64,000 bases of DNA from Pycnopodia helianthoides (Eukaryota; Echinodermata; Asteroidea; Forcipulatida; Asteriidae), in assembly GCA_032158295.1 (NCBI GenBank), contig CM063245.1, forward strand, positions 5,070,700-5,134,699, given 5' to 3'. Each line of letters opens with the position of its first letter. The stretch's first letter is position 1. The notes under the pieces are model-generated. The model did no database searches. It was not told the DNA's origin and saw only the letters and a program-made list of their open reading frames with translations. Both the position numbers and the translations under genes were made by a program. Shown here piece by piece: positions 1-11,222 of this stretch.

Positions 1-1426
1 GGGAAATAACTATGAGAAAAATCCCAGCAGTCTAGTAGGGGGGTTTGAGTGCGCTCCCTCTGGGAGCTCATTTTACAATGGATAAATTACATGCTATGTC
101 AAACATGCACTTTTACTTTTGACGATAATTGAATGTGCTCCATTACGTGACCCAACTGATCAATACACCGCATTGAACTGAAATGTGCAGTGACCTAAAG
201 AGTACATGAAAGTGGTTTTGTTCAACCAAATTTTGAAGCTGAATATGGTCATTGTTTGCTTCCCCCCCCCTGTTCCAATGGTGTGCTTTGTATAATTTTG
301 TTCATAATTTTAAATGCACACCAGGAAGTTAACATTCCTATTCTTATTTGTGATAAAAGAAAACAAACTAAACATGAGTTGAACTGAGTTAAACCAAGAA
401 AGGACTCCTAAACTCATGGAACCTTTGAAAGCTGAAGTTAAAGGTGATACAGGGTTGGCAATGATAAAAAACACTTTGTTTAATTTTAGTCTGAAAGCTT
501 ACTGATTATGAAGTTCATACTAGAACTTTTTTCTGTGAAATCCCTCTGAAATGAAGTCATCAAGAAAACCATATCTGAAAATCTTAAAAAAACTTTAAAA
601 AAAACCAGCTGATTTTGTTTGTTAAAACCAAAATTAAAGGCAATGTGTTTACATGCTGAAAATTGTACACGGTTTTTTCACTTTTTTTCTCTCCTGACCC
701 ACACAACCAAAATGTTCACAGGTTTGTTATTTCATGTATGATTTATTTACACAAAACATGAACACTGTCTGCGACAATCCTGTAAAATACCTTGAAGTTT
801 TATTTTGCTTGAGCAGGGGTGGAGGTTTGAAATATTCTGGTATAAAATGTATTGATTTGGTGGAGCTGTCCTTCATTTTTTTCTCTACATGATATGGAAT
901 TAAAATTCTCATAATGTATCAATTTCTTATATAACAGGATATTGCCAAATAGAATCAATTTGGCTTTGGATTGCAACAAACAAGGTTATCCAATTCAATA
1001 AAATCCCAACTTCACTGCTTATTCACAATAGAATAGCCTAACACACCTTTACCCACTGGTAAATACGTCATGTAATCTTTTTTCCCTGATTGGCTGAAAG
1101 TTTTTACAATATTCAGGTCAATAGAGGGCGACATTTAAAGAATGTGCTAAATGTACCAATGCAAAAGATGTTTTTGGGGAAATGCTGAAAGTTTGGGATT
1201 CATCCACAGCTATGAGGTCATGTAATCTAAATCATAACTACAAACATTAAATAAGTCCAAACAATATTCTGCTGTGTGATCATGAAAGTAAACAAAAGCA
1301 ATTACTCTTTTCCCAAGTTTGACCATGCAACTAATTTGAAAAGCAGCATTTGGACAGAATTTGCAGTTTTTCTGACATCATTAGAAAATCAAAATTAATA
1401 CTTTCATACGTTTGAGTAGCACTTAC
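1..1426. other. No gene seen; one MITE remnant
   Basis: I see no convincing exon here. About 696-797 matches the right-hand end of the TTAA-flanked MITE family found complete at 52734-53098: the blocks around 'GGTTTGTTATTTCATGT' and 'ACACAAAACATGAAC' recur, followed by a decayed terminal repeat. The rest is AT-rich sequence without recognisable structure. It may be intron or 3' flank of the minus-strand exon candidate at 1427-1634. Confidence 0.4.
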
Positions 1427-1634
1427 GCTGAGCCGTTTCAGAATTGCGTTTGGGATTAGAGGTTCTCTTGCGAAGGACGATGCCTGAGAATATGGAGCTC
1501 TCATTTCCATCTCCTGCTTCTGTCTCTCTGCCGACAGCATCACGGCAGACATGTTGAATTCTGGCATACCGGATTCATCTGGGCCAAAGAAGTTATCCAA
1601 AATAGACTGAAAGTCGTCCGCCACATTATGCAAT
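1427..1634 (-). CDS. Candidate internal exon of an unrecognised minus-strand gene
   Basis: A 208-bp open segment on the minus strand is bounded by good splice signals. A pyrimidine-rich tract ending CCCAG lies just above 1634, and the donor AGC|GTAAGT starts at 1426. It reads in one frame, phase 1 in and phase 0 out, giving about 69 residues. These include acidic LDNFFGPDESGMPEF near the start, a Met/Gln/Glu-rich middle (QKQEMEMR) and a basic end (NAILKRLS). Composition looks like protein rather than random translation. I do not recognise the family and see no domain. The dibasic LKR at the end would suit a secreted precursor or an ordinary helical segment. Partner exons were not found, and any link to the signal-peptide exon candidate at 11160-11222 is speculative. 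Confidence 0.4.
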
Positions 1635-2744
1635 CTGGGTGTGTTTAATTGAAAAAGAAATGAGACTGATTGTTATTCAGTAGGGGATCTGTGTGCCATT
1701 AGCAAATGCATGAAATATGTTTGGGGGATCAGTTCAAAAACTCTATTAACCCTATAGAGACCACAGTGGTCGCAAATGGCTTGTACGCAAAATGGCCGCA
1801 AAATGCCAACAACGACCACAAACGGCTGCAAGATCTGACCTAATTCCACTCAATGGAAAAGGTCATAGCAAAGGTCATAAACTGAATTGACATTTTCCAA
1901 TGTTTCCCATGACAACCTAGTTAACCGTTTCTAAAACAAAACAAAATTTTGTATCATATATAATTTAAAAAAAATCAACAATAAAACCGGGTAGATGCTC
2001 TACATTTTTATCATTTTCAAAGCGAGTGTGGGATGACGAAAGCTTGCAGACAAAGAAAAGAATGACAGCACTGTCCTGATTAAACTTCCTTGAAGTTTTT
2101 AAACCCCCCAAAACAGTATTTTTTTTAAAACCTATAACTCACCACTGTGACCTTTTATCTTTGAAAATTTATCTGTTGACTTCAACTCACCACTATGACT
2201 GTGACCTTTGACCTTTCCACCCCAAAACAATCACAACTTTCCTTTCCCCAACGGCAACCCCACACCAAAGTTGCAAGTCAAAATGTCACTTCTAACTGGA
2301 GTTACGGTCCGTAACCATTTTACCTATAACTCACCGTTGTGACCTCGACCTTTGACTTTTTCACCCCAAAACAAACTTAACTTTTCTTTCCCCACTTTCC
2401 CCAAAGGCAACTCCCACCCAAGTTTCAAGTTCAAATGTCACTTCTAACTCAAGTTACGGTCTAGAAACGAAAGCCGGACAGACGCCGTAGGCAATGTCAC
2501 TACCCCTTCAGCCTATTGAGCTGAGCGGTAAAAAATAGACTAAAAAGCATGATCTAAGTTTTGAAAGGTTTGTTGAAGTTATGACATTTCCACCATCTGG
2601 TTACCAATGGAAATATAAATTTCATGGAGCATTTGAGCGCTAGTAAAGAAACAATCAAACTCTTCTTTTTTCCACCACTATAAGAAAAAAAGTGTCTGAA
2701 TTTAGAGAATGATATTTGAATTTATATACAAAATAAACATGCTT
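1635..2744. repeat. Non-coding; tandem dimer of a GACCTTTGACCTTT-rich repeat
   Basis: From about 2130 to 2475 two diverged copies of a roughly 150-200-bp unit lie head to tail. Each contains 'ACCTATAACTCACC', a run of TGACCTTTGACC-type sequence, 'CACCCCAAAACAA' and 'GTCACTTCTAACT'. A third partial copy is at about 4985-5080. The remaining sequence shows no gene. Confidence 0.5.
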
Positions 2745-4452
2745 TCCTATCTTTGAAGGGCTTGATTTTATAACTAAAGAATCCATTTTCATAGTGTCTA
2801 AGCTCCATTAAGCAAATTGTTCTCACTTTCTTTTTTTAATGACTGAGAAGTACTAAATATTTTATCAAGGCAAAGAGCTAGCTGCTTTGTGTTTTTGTAA
2901 ATATATGATGGCTGATAACCATCATGCATGTCCACAAGCATTTGATGACTGTTATACCATCTATATATTTAATGATTCATACCCTCTTTATTAAGCCATA
3001 CAAGGCCAGACTTTTGTAGGCAATAGTTACTAGGCATGGGGACAAAATAATCGGAAATACATTAAAGAACAACTCGATCTGCTAAGCTTGTAATGGGTTA
3101 GATAAGAAATGTTGTAGAAAATTTACAAGCTCCTTCTCAGTGCTAAATAACACTTTTCAACCTAAATCAGGACTTTATGAGTTTTCAAGTTCATCTACTC
3201 TTCTTATAGGGAGGTTAGTTAGTCAGAGCAAAGCAATTATAACACTCAACAGATCAGGCATTATGAATCTGGTTTAATATTATGTTGATATTTTAAGTTT
3301 TGCTACATTATTGCAATCGAAACAACATTTTAAGTGGATCCAACAGATTGGACTGGTTTTATGTGATTTTATTTTAGAATCATTCACGACCTTGTCATGA
3401 ATGCAAAAGTATCCCTGAATATTATTAAATCTAGGAACATATTTTTGTTTGAATAACTAGAGTTGCCAATGTCAAAAGAGTTTGAAATACTTGATTTTCC
3501 ACCTTATATACAGTGATGCATGATTTTGAACGTGTGAATCATGAAGGGCTTAATTTTCTCAGCAGAGAATCCATTTTCATGGCGTCTAATAAGCACAATT
3601 ATGCAAATTGTTCTCACTTTCTTTTTTTAATGACTGAGAAGGGCTAAATATTTTATCAAGGCAAAGTGTGTTTATGATGGCTGATAACCAAACCATGCAT
3701 ATTGGCAAGTATTTAATGAGCATTATACCACGATATATTTAATGATTCATACCGATTTCATTGTAGGCCTACTGTACAAGGCCAGACCTTTATGGTTCTT
3801 GTTGGCAATAAGTGCAACATATTTGAAGAAAATATCAAGAACAGCTTGATCTGCTTAACTTGCAATGGGTTGGACAGAAAAGTTGTATAAATCTACAAGA
3901 TTCTTCCTCAGTGCTATGTAACACTTTCCATACCTACTATACAGCACAATACAACATCAATTTAATGCCATGTATGGGAAATTTCTGGGGCCTTTTACAT
4001 AAAAACACACAACATTATCTAATTGGCAAAAATGCAAATTAATATACCGTACAAATACAATAGAAAAAGAGTAGGACTACAAAAGGACATTATTGGATTT
4101 CAACTTCACTACTCTGATAAGAAAGTTGATCAGAGCAAAGCAATCATGACACACAACAGATCAGGCATTATGAATCTATTGGAATAAAATTATGTTGATA
4201 TTTTATTTTTGTTGAGTCTGCTGATGTGTTGCTACATTATTGGCAATCGAAACAACATTTTAAAGGAAATCCAACAGATTGGACTGGTTTTATGTGATTT
4301 TATTTAAGAATAATTTATGACCTTGTCATAGATGCAAAAGTAATCCTGAAAATTATCATGTTTAAGAACACATTTTTCTTTTAAATAACTAGAATTGCCA
4401 ATGTCAAAAGAGGCTGAAATAATTTTTCCCCCATATATACAGTGATACATAT
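2745..4452. repeat. Diverged tandem duplication, unit about 0.8-0.9 kb
   Basis: Unit A (about 2745-3525) and unit B (about 3541-4452) run in parallel. Shared landmarks in the same order are 'GAATCCATTTTCAT', 'TTGTTCTCACTTTC', 'TTTATCAAGGCAAAG', 'ATGATGGCTGATAACC', 'CTACATTATTG', 'CAACAGATTGGACTGG' and 'TTGCCAATGTCAAAAGAG'. The copies differ by many substitutions and small indels, so the duplication is old. No open frame is shared by both copies, so it looks non-coding. Confidence 0.75.
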
Positions 4453-4861
4453 TTGCTGAGAATTCACCCATTTAAGTTTTACATTAATTAGCATATTGTT
4501 CATAACAAGCAATTTGGTGCTTTGAATTGAATAATTTCTCAGGAATGTAGGCTAATCGTTTTGTAAACAGTGTTGAGAATCAATGTTGACAAAGGGTCTG
4601 AACCTGGGCTCCAAGTTTTAGGAAGCTTGAGTGCTAATTCTACCTTTTAGTAAACCCCTAGAGTTATAGATTTCGGGGAGATTCTCAGAACAGTATCAAC
4701 AGCACTATTTAAGAAAACAAAAGAAGCTTCAGAAATAAAAGCTCTGTTATTTGTACATTGTTATTTGTATTTATTTTTTACACCAGACTAAAGACTAAAG
4801 ATGCTGTTGAAACCACTCAGCCCTGAATACATTCTAGCTAACCAAAGATATCACCAAACCA

Positions 4862-4926
4862 GGCCCATAACCAGGATTTATTTTTTTTTTTTTTGGGGGG
4901 GGGGCGGACTCCCCCTGGTTACGGGC
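4862..4926. repeat. Short foldback with poly-T/poly-G core
   Basis: GGCCCATAACCAGG at the left is the reverse complement, with one change, of CCTGGTTACGGGCC at the right. Between them are a poly-T run and a poly-G run. A second poly-T/poly-G block after 'CCCTAACCAGG' (4936-4972) looks like a partial duplicate. The two overlapping open frames in this interval only translate the homopolymers. Confidence 0.55.
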
Positions 4927-5093
4927 CTGCCAGGCCCTAACCAGGTTTTTTTTTTTTTTGGGGGGGGGGGGGATTTGAAGTCCAAATGGCACTTCTAACT
5001 GGAATGAAGATCCGGAAACCATTTACCTAAACTTACCACTGTGACCTTGACCTTTGTCCTTTTCACCCCCAACACAATCCTAACAAAGAAAAA

Positions 5094-5640
5094 TTGACTA
5101 GAGCAGGACTTGAACCAACGACCTCCAGATTAAGTACCGGCGCTCTACCAACTGAGCTATCTAGCCCTATGTTGGCGGTCTCCCTATTTTGTCAATATCT
5201 TTGTTCGGGGGTGCCAGTCAGAAATGCAACCGTTAACTGCTCTAGTCAATTTTTCTTTGTTCAACCCCAAACTATTTAAAATTTAACCTAACAGTTTCCC
5301 TTGTGGTTCATTACTTGACATTAAAAATTTAAAAAGTCGCATCCGCTCAAGGTGATCCCGTGGCTGCCGCTTCCCAGGTTTTATCGTAAGCGTGGGTGTG
5401 ATCCCTGGCTACACGGCAGTTAACGGTTGCATGGCTTCTGACTGGCACCCCCGAACAAAGATATTGACAAAATAGGGAGACTGCCAACTTTAGGGCTAGA
5501 TAGCTCAGTTGGTAGAGCGTGTTAATCCGGAGGTTGTTGGTTCAAGTCCCGCTCTAGTCAATTTTTCTTTGTCCAACCCCAAACTATTTAAAATTTACCC
5601 AGTCAGTTTCCCTTGTGGTTCATTACTTGACAATTATACA
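5094..5640. mobile_element. Inverted pair of tRNA-derived SINE copies
   Basis: The tRNA-like part is read on the minus strand at 5094-5168 and on the plus strand at 5492-5561. It has an A box (TAGCTCAGTTGGTAGAGC) and a B box (GGTTCAAGTCC) and by eye resembles tRNA-Lys. The body upstream (AACAAAGATATTGACAAAAT, TTCTGACTGGCACCCC) and the tail downstream (GTCAATTTTTCTTTG) are present on both sides. About 5094-5240 is therefore the reverse complement of about 5410-5560. The tail 'TTTCCCTTGTGGTTCATTAC' occurs twice in the same orientation (near 5298 and near 5607), so the left unit is a hybrid of a minus-strand copy and a plus-strand tail. These are pol III-type retroposons, not functional tRNA genes: the acceptor stem does not pair properly. 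Confidence 0.75.
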
Positions 5641-7819
5641 ACTGCAAACAATTATTTGTGCACACAAGGGTAAGAAAAGGCCAATCCTTTAGTACATACA
5701 TGTTGAGCTGTCAAATATTACAAAGTGAAGACATATCCTTTGTGTGTGCAACCTTAAATCACTTCATCCTCAATGACATTCAAAATGGTCAATATTTGCC
5801 CAAAGTAGATTTCAGCAGGCCTTGAAGCCTCCTTCTGCTTGTGTCAGGCTGTGCAAATGATCTTTCACAAACAAACAATGAGGACTATGGTTGAGTCCAT
5901 TTCAATTAGATATTGTTTTTAACAGAATAAGCTGCTTATTCACACAGGTGAAACTTATAATTGCTCCAATCAATCAAATGTAGGGATAGCAAGCGCGCCC
6001 CCAGTGTTCGTGCTTCCTAGCAACTTACTTATAGTCTGCGACCTTTTGGACCTTTCTCTTTCCTGTTTGGCTTTCGGCATGAAGAAAAGGCTCATATGCT
6101 GCTTAATTTCTCCTTAAATTGTAGGGCCTAATGGTTGTCATCGGGGAGGGATAGTTTTATAGAGCCCCCAGTGAGTATCGTTTGAGTTTATGCCATCAAA
6201 GAAATAATGTAATTTTGAGGGACAGACTAATCCTTTTGTTGTAATTTTGTATAAATAGTACTGTAGCGCATAGTAAGACACTTGCTGACATCTGACCTTT
6301 AGTTATAATTCTGTCATGACGGTATTTTACTATGTACCTAATGCTACTAGATTGTTAGGAAACATATTAGTAGCAGGAGATTTATCTTTTATATTCGAGA
6401 CAGCATCGTGTGGATTTTGTATTTTTGGTGAATGCGCATCCTTTTCCAGCAGAGGATCGTTCCTACTTCCTTCCCCCTCATTCGACGGGGACAGATCACT
6501 TTACAAGATTATGACTGAGAAAAATCCTTTAAAATGGATGGAGGTCTCATCTTTATCTAAAACTTCCAGGTTACACCCAATGCATTATCTAGGGTTTTCA
6601 GACTCCACCTCAACACAAGTGTAAACTAAAGGTTGATTAACTTTTGTTACCCATGATCACATCAAATTGTTCTGAATTGATAAACTAGTGTTCAACAAAA
6701 CAACATACTTTTTTGTACCTTGAAATCTTTCAACTAGACAAACTTCTTTGGAAAATATCGCATCACATTTCCCACCCCTCAATAGTTTCAAGGCGAACAT
6801 ATATTTCTATATGTTTGATGTCAAGTTCAATGTCCATGATGCAAACATGAACAATTGTATGCATCTTGCAGAAATAATGCCTATCAGCTGCTGTTAAAGT
6901 CACTGTATTGTGTCGGATTGTTCAATCTAGTGGAGAGTGTTCGGTTTCTAAAATCATATGGACTTCCATAGACCCAAACAATAAGTGATTGCATTTATAG
7001 AAATTTTCATAGTTTTAAACCATTTATAGGTTTGTTGAATTCAGTTGAAATAAGTTATCACAACAAGTCCCACCTAAGTTTTTGAATTTAGATTTAATAA
7101 TTTAATTATTCATATTTGAACAGCTATGAACTTACCCTTGATCATCTAGAACGTCAGTGTCATGCTCTGTATGTGAGAAATAAATGTGTGACCAAATACA
7201 TGAATGCATCAATTTATCGAAATGATGTAGTAACACTTGTACTGTAGCTCATAGCTTTCTATGTATTTTGTAAATGATCTTGTTTGCTAAGTATTGTAAT
7301 TCAAAGTTTGGGATTTGGGATTCAAGGGGCACTATCAAATCAAAGTAGATTGCTAAAAGAGTGAAAACAATCAATACAACAAAATAAATAAAACACTGGT
7401 TTTAAATCTAGTATGGAGGGAAATTCTGGCATAGAACAACACCTAGCTGTTCATCAAAATTATGTACTACTGATAATAGTGTGTATTGAACTATGCACTT
7501 TAACAAGCCAAGTGGGGCTCTGTTAATAACTCTGTTAATAGGGCCCTAAGGGATGTCCTAAAAGCCCGAACACTAGGATCATTCTGATTGGATTGGATAA
7601 GTATTCCATTGCATGTACATGGGCCAGTTTGTTGTACCTCAGAAACGTTCCATTGGAACGTTCAAACTGTGAATGCTGTATTCAACCAAGCAGGATTATT
7701 CCTGAAGTTTGGCACACTGGATTGCTAAAGCATGCCTACGGGAATGTTCTTTGCACAGAAAACGCATGCCCAACTTTTGAGACCCTCTCTAAGCACCCCT
7801 GAAGCCATCTCAACGCCTT
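5641..7819. other. No gene seen
   Basis: Several short open frames start here (for example 6316-6624 and 7593-7802), but none has a recognisable domain, supported splice sites or protein-like composition over its length. No tandem or inverted repeat of note was seen. Confidence 0.35.
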
Positions 7820-8050
7820 TATACAGCACTGGTAGCCAATGGGGACATTGTGCTAATCATTCACATCAACAATCTCGACATCCTCGCATGTACCAATTAA
7901 CTCCTGGGTGATACAAAAAACAGTTATAGTCAAGTGTCTTGCTCACGGACACAAATGTCATGACAGGGACTCCAACCCACACTCCAATGACTCTGCCTTC
8001 AGGCAGAACCTGAGTCTATGTGTTTAGACCGCTACCTGCAGGCCATGACA
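7820..8050 (-). mobile_element. tRNA-derived SINE, second family (degenerate)
   Basis: Read on the minus strand, about 8050-7965 has an A-box-like segment (TGGCCTGCAGGTAGCGG) followed about 55 bp later by a B-box-like segment (GGGTTGGAGTCCC). It continues into a body with 'GTCCGTGAGCAAGACAC'. This layout is typical of a tRNA-derived retroposon of marine animals. It differs from the GTTGGTAGAGC family elsewhere in the window. Ends and target duplication were not resolved. Confidence 0.5.
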
Positions 8051-9152
8051 TGCTTTAGCCAACAATACACACAAAAATGAATTCTGTTCTTTAACCAGCT
8101 TTGTGAGCAAAGCCCACAACAGCCCACATAGTAGGAAATGTCTCCATCCATTGTGCACATGTGTGTTTTATCCAAAAGAGTTTTTATTTTATTTTCAAGA
8201 ATTAAGTATTACTGTCAAGTATGCCATGAAATTGCTCTGACTGAGTTCATTTAAGATTTAGTAATGGTATACTTAAAAGAGACTTAATTTGTCTGTTAAT
8301 CCCAGGAAAAGTTGCCCTTAAAGAAAAGAGACGCCTGTCTAAATTGATTTTAGGGAGGTTGTTAATATTAGAGATAGATAGCTCAGTTGGTAGAGCGCCA
8401 GCACGTTAATTCGGAGGTTGATTTTTCACCCCAAAATTAAAGTGTTTTTATATTACACTGATAGATGGGAAAACAACTAGAAGACGATGACTTATTAAGC
8501 AGTTCTAGAACTGACTATTATTAAGCAGTTCTAGAACCGACTGTGAACCACTTACATGATACTATTATTAAGCACAAAAAATTACTGTGCACAGAAAAGT
8601 CTTTGTTAGAAAAATTTGTAACCAACCATAATGCCACTTTAAGTGAAGCAAATACTGGTTCTTATAGTTAATTGAAAGCTAACTTGACAGTTTATTTATA
8701 CTGGTTTCAATAATGTGAAATAAAAAGTGGTCTGAAATTCTCCACATCAAAACATTCAAACTCCAACCAGACAAGTAATCTTAAATCCTTCATATTTCAA
8801 TATACTTTATTTGAATAGGTTTGAAAACAGCATGCTTTCAGAACAAAACAATGAGAAACTAATGCAGTGACTGCAATTCCCATGCCTTTTAGCAAAATTT
8901 GTTTGGGGGAGAAAAAGCCTCTTTTTCATACGTACAAATGGATTGAAGAATTAAACTACCACAAATCTTGGTAAAATTGTTGGGTAGTAGTTGAGACTGA
9001 CTGTATAGATTAGCCAGGCACAACAGGGGGAGGTTGCACAGGGAATAAAGTATTTCATTATTAATGAAACTAAGACACTGGATCTACACACTACACTTTT
9101 TCTGAATCTACGTATGAAAGTACTTCAGTCCTGAAACAACAAAGAGAGGCCT
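8051..9152. mobile_element. Non-coding; truncated SINE fragment at 8372-8420
   Basis: 8372-8420 carries the A box and anticodon-arm part of the GCTCAGTTGGTAGAGCG SINE family but stops before the B box. A 25-bp block containing TTATTAAGCAGTTCTAGAAC is repeated directly near 8491 and 8517. The rest shows nothing I can name. Confidence 0.5.
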
Positions 9153-9344
9153 GGGCCCAATTTCACAGAGCTGCTTAAGCACCAAAAGTAACTACACACA
9201 AAACAATTTTGCTTACCAGACGAAGATTACCAGCCAAAATACCATGTCACATGTACCATTTGTGGCTGGTTTCCTGCAAATGTTTGCTTAGCAGAAATGT
9301 GTTAAGCATATTTTCTGCTTAAGCAGCTCTATGAAATTGGCCCC
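9153..9344. mobile_element. MITE with 28-bp terminal inverted repeats (GCTTAAGCAGCTCT family)
   Basis: The left end begins GGGCCCAATTTCACAGAG and the right end closes with the near-perfect inverse (CTCTATGAAATTGGCCCC), both next to GCTTAAGC. Inside is 'TTACCAGCCAAAATACCATG' with 'ATGTACCATTTGTGGCTGGT'. Related copies lacking clean ends are at about 39015-39190 and 44090-44265. It is about 192 bp, has no coding capacity and is presumably mobilised in trans. Confidence 0.75.
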
Positions 9345-9558
9345 TGGTTGTAGACTCTCATTGTCCCTTGATAAACACCTTCTGGTGTTTGCTTAGTCAA
9401 GAGACATAAAAGCCAGGTATGTACTGTATTGATTGTCTTTTAGTAGTTATCTACTTCTATTGACAGTGAGCATGCCGAGATGATCATGTTGTATTTAATT
9501 TTATCCCTTCCGACCCCAAATCTCCAATGACCCTAAACACTCTTCCCCAGCACCCCCC

Positions 9559-9559
9559 C

Positions 9560-9605
<46 letters not shown>

Positions 9606-9611
9606 ACACAC
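9559..9611. repeat. (CTGT)n microsatellite with CT and CA tail
   Basis: About nine consecutive CTGT units run into (CT)n and then (CA)n. This is a plain simple-sequence repeat. Confidence 0.95.
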
Positions 9612-10398
9612 AAATGCCACTGGCTGTGGTGCATTTGTATTATACAAGACCAAAGCCAATTAAGAATTCCACACAACTTTTGTGTTTATATTTGGTGATC
9701 CTATCAGAAAGGGCCAAGTGTGGATAATTAGTACTCAGTGATGAGTTTAGTTGGATTTCTACATATTAAAATCACCAGACTGGAGCAAGAGGTCCTGTTT
9801 GGACTTCAGCACCCCTGTTGCAGGGTCTCCATACTCGACAAGTGGCACAGCCAGTATGTCAAACTATTTTCTTAATAAGCCTTTTGCGAGTTAGGTTTGA
9901 ATAAAGTCTGGTACAATGACTTGCTTAGTCACAAGTTACCGCTTGAATCTGAATTCCTCAGAGTGAGACTATAGAGACAGTTGCTATGTCAAATGGTTCT
10001 GATGGGCAAGCTTTTGTATAGCAATCTCTAGGAGTCCTAATGAGCAAACCCTGGCAGTTGTACCATTGTGCCATACACATTCATTCAAAACTGTGTATGG
10101 GTATTCGTCGTCTCGTACTAACAAGCTACATAGCAACTGCTTTAATAAAACTTATTAAAATTTAAGCGGTAACTTGTGATCAAGTAAATAGTTGCACTAG
10201 ACATTACTCAAACATAACTTGCAAATGGCTTATTCAATTCACTCATTAATGTTACCTTTGGGATCAAGCTGTTCATGCCACCTATGATCCTCCTCTTGAG
10301 GCTTAGCTTGGGCTACCACTGCATCAATTACTGCATAAACACAAAGAAAATACCCACCCAAACCAAAGTACAGAATTGGAAATTATCAACAACAAATA
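9612..10398. other. No gene seen
   Basis: Nothing beyond short chance frames was recognised in this stretch. Confidence 0.3.
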
Positions 10399-10738
10399 AT
10401 TTTGGGTTGAACAAAGAAAAATTGACTATTAAAGCAGGACTTAAACTAGTCTTGGCCCAAGACGTCAGTGAGTCAAGTTGGTTAAATCCTGCCATAAGAG
10501 GTACGCTATAACGTTTTACAACGAGCGCCGTACACTATCCGCTATCAATCACCGACATCTTGGGCCAAGACTAGACTTGAACCTGCGTCCTCCTGATTAA
10601 CATGCTGGCACTCTACCAACTGAGCTATCTAGCCCTAATGTTCACGGTGTAGGCCTACCTATTAATTTGTCAATATCTTTGTTCAGGGGTGCAAGTCAGA
10701 AGCCATACAACATGTAACTGTGGTATAGCCAGGGATCA
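10399..10738 (-). mobile_element. Minus-strand tRNA-derived SINE interrupted by a MITE
   Basis: Read on the minus strand, the SINE body (10738-10640), the tRNA-like A box (about 10630-10613) and the B box (near 10574-10584) are followed by a 127-bp insert (10447-10573). The SINE then resumes as the B box and tail (10446-10399, ending in sequence complementary to GGGTTGAACAAAGAAAAATTG). The insert therefore landed inside the B box. Confidence 0.75.
10447..10573. mobile_element. MITE of the TAGNCTTG family, 127 bp, 9-bp target duplication
   Basis: The ends are TAGTCTTGGCCCAAGACGTC and its inverse with one mismatch over 20 bp. Flanking 9-mers are GACTTAAAC (10438-10446) and GACTTGAAC (10574-10582), 8 of 9 identical. 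The related SINE copy at 5094-5168 shows the empty site as a single GACTTGAAC. Each end is also internally palindromic (GTCTTGG/CCAAGAC). Sister copies are at 27502-27726 and 28933-29135. There is no coding capacity. Confidence 0.85.
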
Positions 10739-11159
10739 TATATCCAACAACAAATTGATCAGCATCAAATTGATCAGTTTTAATGTGAAAGGGTTTTTAC
10801 ATTTACACCAGTACCAATCATTTAAAAATTTTGAAAATGTGTGATGGTCGGAAACAGAGAAAATTCTGCCAGTGGTGGTTGGGGAATCCCGAGTGCCGGG
10901 CGGGTTTTCAGGCACCGACCACTGTGGGCAAACCCTGAACATAATTTGTTTATTCAAAGATAACAGTGAGGTATCGCTGGACATGTATGGCACTAATGGT
11001 AGTCAGTTTACTGGCCCGACACAAAAATCACTGTCCTCGGGAATGCAGTCCAATGTAAATTTTGAGCCCTGGTAATAGTTACACAAAAAAAAGGATCGAA
11101 AGTAACCGAACTTGCCAGTAATAAGAAGGTCTTGGATGTTTAAGATGGTACTCACATAC
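10739..11159. other. No supported gene
   Basis: Open frames exist on both strands (for example 10872-11075 plus and 10736-10993 minus), but neither shows a domain or a consistent exon structure. Confidence 0.3.
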
Positions 11160-11222
11160 TGGGTGTAGGATGCTGAGGACTACAAGGAATAACATGGCTC
11201 TACTTTGTTGCATCATGATGCA
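11160..11222 (-). CDS. Candidate first coding exon encoding a signal peptide (minus strand)
   Basis: Read on the minus strand, a polypyrimidine/TTTCAG acceptor ends just above 11222. It is followed by a few UTR bases and two consecutive ATG codons at 11216-11211. The frame gives MMQQSRAMLFLVVLSILHP, a short basic start then a hydrophobic core, as in a secretory signal peptide. Two good donors follow: CCA|GTATGT ending the exon at 11160, or TAT|GTGAGT ending it at 11156. This is the layout of an initiator exon after a 5'UTR intron in a secreted or membrane protein gene. No downstream exon was identified, so the product is unknown and the call could be chance. Confidence 0.35.

Noticed and set aside
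4801..5022. Opposed open frames at the poly-T/poly-G blocks
   Set aside because: They translate homopolymer runs (poly-Phe/Gly and poly-Pro/Lys).
5094..5561. Functional tRNA genes
   Set aside because: A and B boxes are present, but acceptor stems do not pair, lengths vary and a SINE body and tail are attached. They are retroposons.
10736..11075. Overlapping frames on both strands next to the signal-peptide exon candidate
   Set aside because: Neither shows a domain, and splice junctions to the candidate exon could not be made consistent.
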